From JAAYCI01 sp031548875 (GTDB lineage Bacteria; Bacillota; Clostridia; Oscillospirales; Ruminococcaceae), in assembly GCA_031548875.1 (NCBI GenBank), contig JAVBQQ010000018.1, positions 1 through 42,722 of the forward strand: a stretch of 42,722 nt of DNA. Direction: 5' to 3'. Within the stretch, counting starts at the first letter, position 1. Each line of letters begins with the position of its first letter. Under the pieces are notes generated by a model, which made no database searches, was not told the origin of the DNA, and saw only the letters and a list, made by a program, of their open reading frames with translations. A program made the translations under genes and the position numbers. Below, in pieces: positions 41,586 to 42,722 of the stretch.

Positions 41586-41649
41586 CACAACCAGCAGCGG
41601 TGCAGCGGGCGCTACGCCGAACCAACGGCAGGCCGTCGCCACCCTTCGC

Positions 41650-41678
41650 TTGCATCCCCGCCCCACGCGTGCTAAAAT
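41650..41678 (+). promoter_or_regulatory. fba promoter
   Basis: A -35 TTGCAT (41650-41655), a 17-base spacer and a -10 TAAAAT (41673-41678), about 75 bases before the fba ATG. Confidence 0.65.
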
Positions 41679-41752
41679 AAGTTTGTGTACTTTTTAACAA
41701 TGTGCCCGGTTCACTCCGCGCACCCAAAATAGGAAAAAGTGAGGAATGCAAC

Positions 41753-42685
41753 ATGCTTGTAACCAGCACCGAGATGTTTAAAAAAGCCTATACTGGCGGC
41801 TATGCCGTGGGCGCTTTCAACGTGAACAACATGGAAATCGTGCAGGGTATCACCGAGGCCGCTCAGGAACTGCAGGCGCCGGTCATCCTGCAGGTGAGCG
41901 CCGGCGCGCGCAAATACGCCAACCACACATACCTCACAAAGCTCGTGGAAGCCGCGCTCATCGAGACGAACGTGCCCATCACGCTGCATCTGGACCACGG
42001 CGCCGACTTCGAGATCTGCAAATCCTGCATCGACGGCGGCTTCACCTCGGTGATGATCGACGGCAGCCACCACAGCTTTGCCGACAACATCGAGTTGACC
42101 AAAAAGGTCGTGGAATACGCCCATTCCAAGGGCGTGGTTGTAGAGGGCGAGCTGGGCCAGCTGGCCGGTATTGAGGATGACGTGAACGTCTCCGCCGAGG
42201 ACGCGTCCTACACCCATCCGGATGAGGTGGAAGAATTTGTATCCAAGACAGGCGTGGACTCGCTGGCCATCGCCATCGGCACCAGCCATGGCGCCTACAA
42301 GTTCAAGCCCGGCCAGAACCCGCAGCTGCGGTTCGACATCCTGGAAGAGATCGGCCGCCGCCTGCCCGGCTTCCCCATCGTGCTGCACGGCGCCTCCAGC
42401 GTGCCCCAGCAGTTCGTGAAGGAGATCAACCAGTACGGCGGCAAGATGGAGGACGCCATCGGCATCCCGGAGGAGATGCTGCGCAAAGCGGCCGGCGAAG
42501 CCGTATGCAAGATCAATATCGATTCGGACATCCGCATGGCCATGACGGCCGCCATCCGCAAGTACATGGCCGAGAACCCCAGCCACTTCGACCCCCGCCA
42601 GTACCTTGCGCCCGCGCGCACCGCCGTGAAGGAGATGGTCGCCCACAAGATCAAAAACGTGCTGGGGTGCGCCGGCAAGGCCTGA
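41753..42685 (+). CDS. fba: Class II fructose-bisphosphate aldolase
   Basis: A 310-residue zinc-dependent glycolytic aldolase that splits fructose 1,6-bisphosphate. Asp81 is the catalytic acid in LHLDHGADFE, with zinc ligands His82, His179 (GTSHGAYKFK) and His212 (LHGASSVP). AFNVNNMEIVQ at 21-31 and DGSHHSFADN are typical. ATG 41753 follows GAGGAA about seven bases upstream. The protein is complete; the stop at 42683-42685 is close to the window edge, and no terminator is visible in the remaining 37 bases. Confidence 0.97.
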   Translation: MLVTSTEMFKKAYTGGYAVGAFNVNNMEIVQGITEAAQELQAPVILQVSAGARKYANHTYLTKLVEAALIETNVPITLHLDHGADFEICKSCIDGGFTSVMIDGSHHSFADNIELTKKVVEYAHSKGVVVEGELGQLAGIEDDVNVSAEDASYTHPDEVEEFVSKTGVDSLAIAIGTSHGAYKFKPGQNPQLRFDILEEIGRRLPGFPIVLHGASSVPQQFVKEINQYGGKMEDAIGIPEEMLRKAAGEAVCKINIDSDIRMAMTAAIRKYMAENPSHFDPRQYLAPARTAVKEMVAHKIKNVLGCAGKA

Positions 42686-42722
42686 GACCCCAATGCCACA
42701 ATACAAAAAAGCAGGCAAGCAT

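Overview
The window is a GC-rich bacterial chromosome segment packed with genes on both strands. Several features point to an anaerobic, low-oxygen-lifestyle Firmicute of the Clostridia type: a clostridial-type GluRS beside a GlnRS, GTP-dependent PEP carboxykinase, rubrerythrin, hybrid cluster protein, the UPF0210/ACT pair, TmcAL, and a FabK-type fatty-acid operon led by a MarR-family regulator. The species assignment is inference. I see no rRNA, tRNA, CRISPR array, integrase or transposase, and nothing that looks like a recent island. The content is mostly housekeeping genes with some accessory genes.

Layout. 1-4000: glnS and gltX, both on the minus strand, with a roughly 120-bp imperfect palindrome between them. 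4000-8010: a PadR regulator coupled by an ATGA overlap to a HAAS/DUF4097-type protein, convergent with a large glycine-rich, probably wall-anchored surface protein. 8100-11220: rubrerythrin, pckG, and a divergent small membrane protein. 11280-16570: tmcAL, divergent from an acetate kinase gene that carries an in-frame amber codon, then a metallo-hydrolase and hcp. 16680-22300: two divergent units, ACT/UPF0210/membrane protein on the minus strand and Lrp/aminotransferase/DUF362 ferredoxin on the plus strand. 22360-28980: VOC protein, GNAT-ispE, moaB-moeA, an alpha/beta hydrolase, a cell-wall amidase, and a DUF1269 protein.

29100-37200 is one minus-strand type II fatty-acid synthesis operon: marR, fabH, acpP, fabK, fabD, fabG, fabF, fabZ and a single-chain carboxyltransferase. 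It has a near-consensus promoter and a cluster of palindromes just downstream that look like the operator of its own MarR regulator. 37400-42722 holds a 62-residue orphan gene, a tyrosine-phosphatase-like protein, a DUF4180 protein overlapping a nuclease-helicase fusion gene, and fructose-bisphosphate aldolase at the window edge.

The most unusual items are the amber codon inside an otherwise intact ackA, the operator array of the fatty-acid operon, that operon's bicomponent-style carboxyltransferase without accB or accC, the long palindrome between the two tRNA synthetase genes, and the PGRS-like surface protein. I did not find one clear, complete, undescribed multi-gene system. The strongest candidates for unknown biology are listed as findings with tests.
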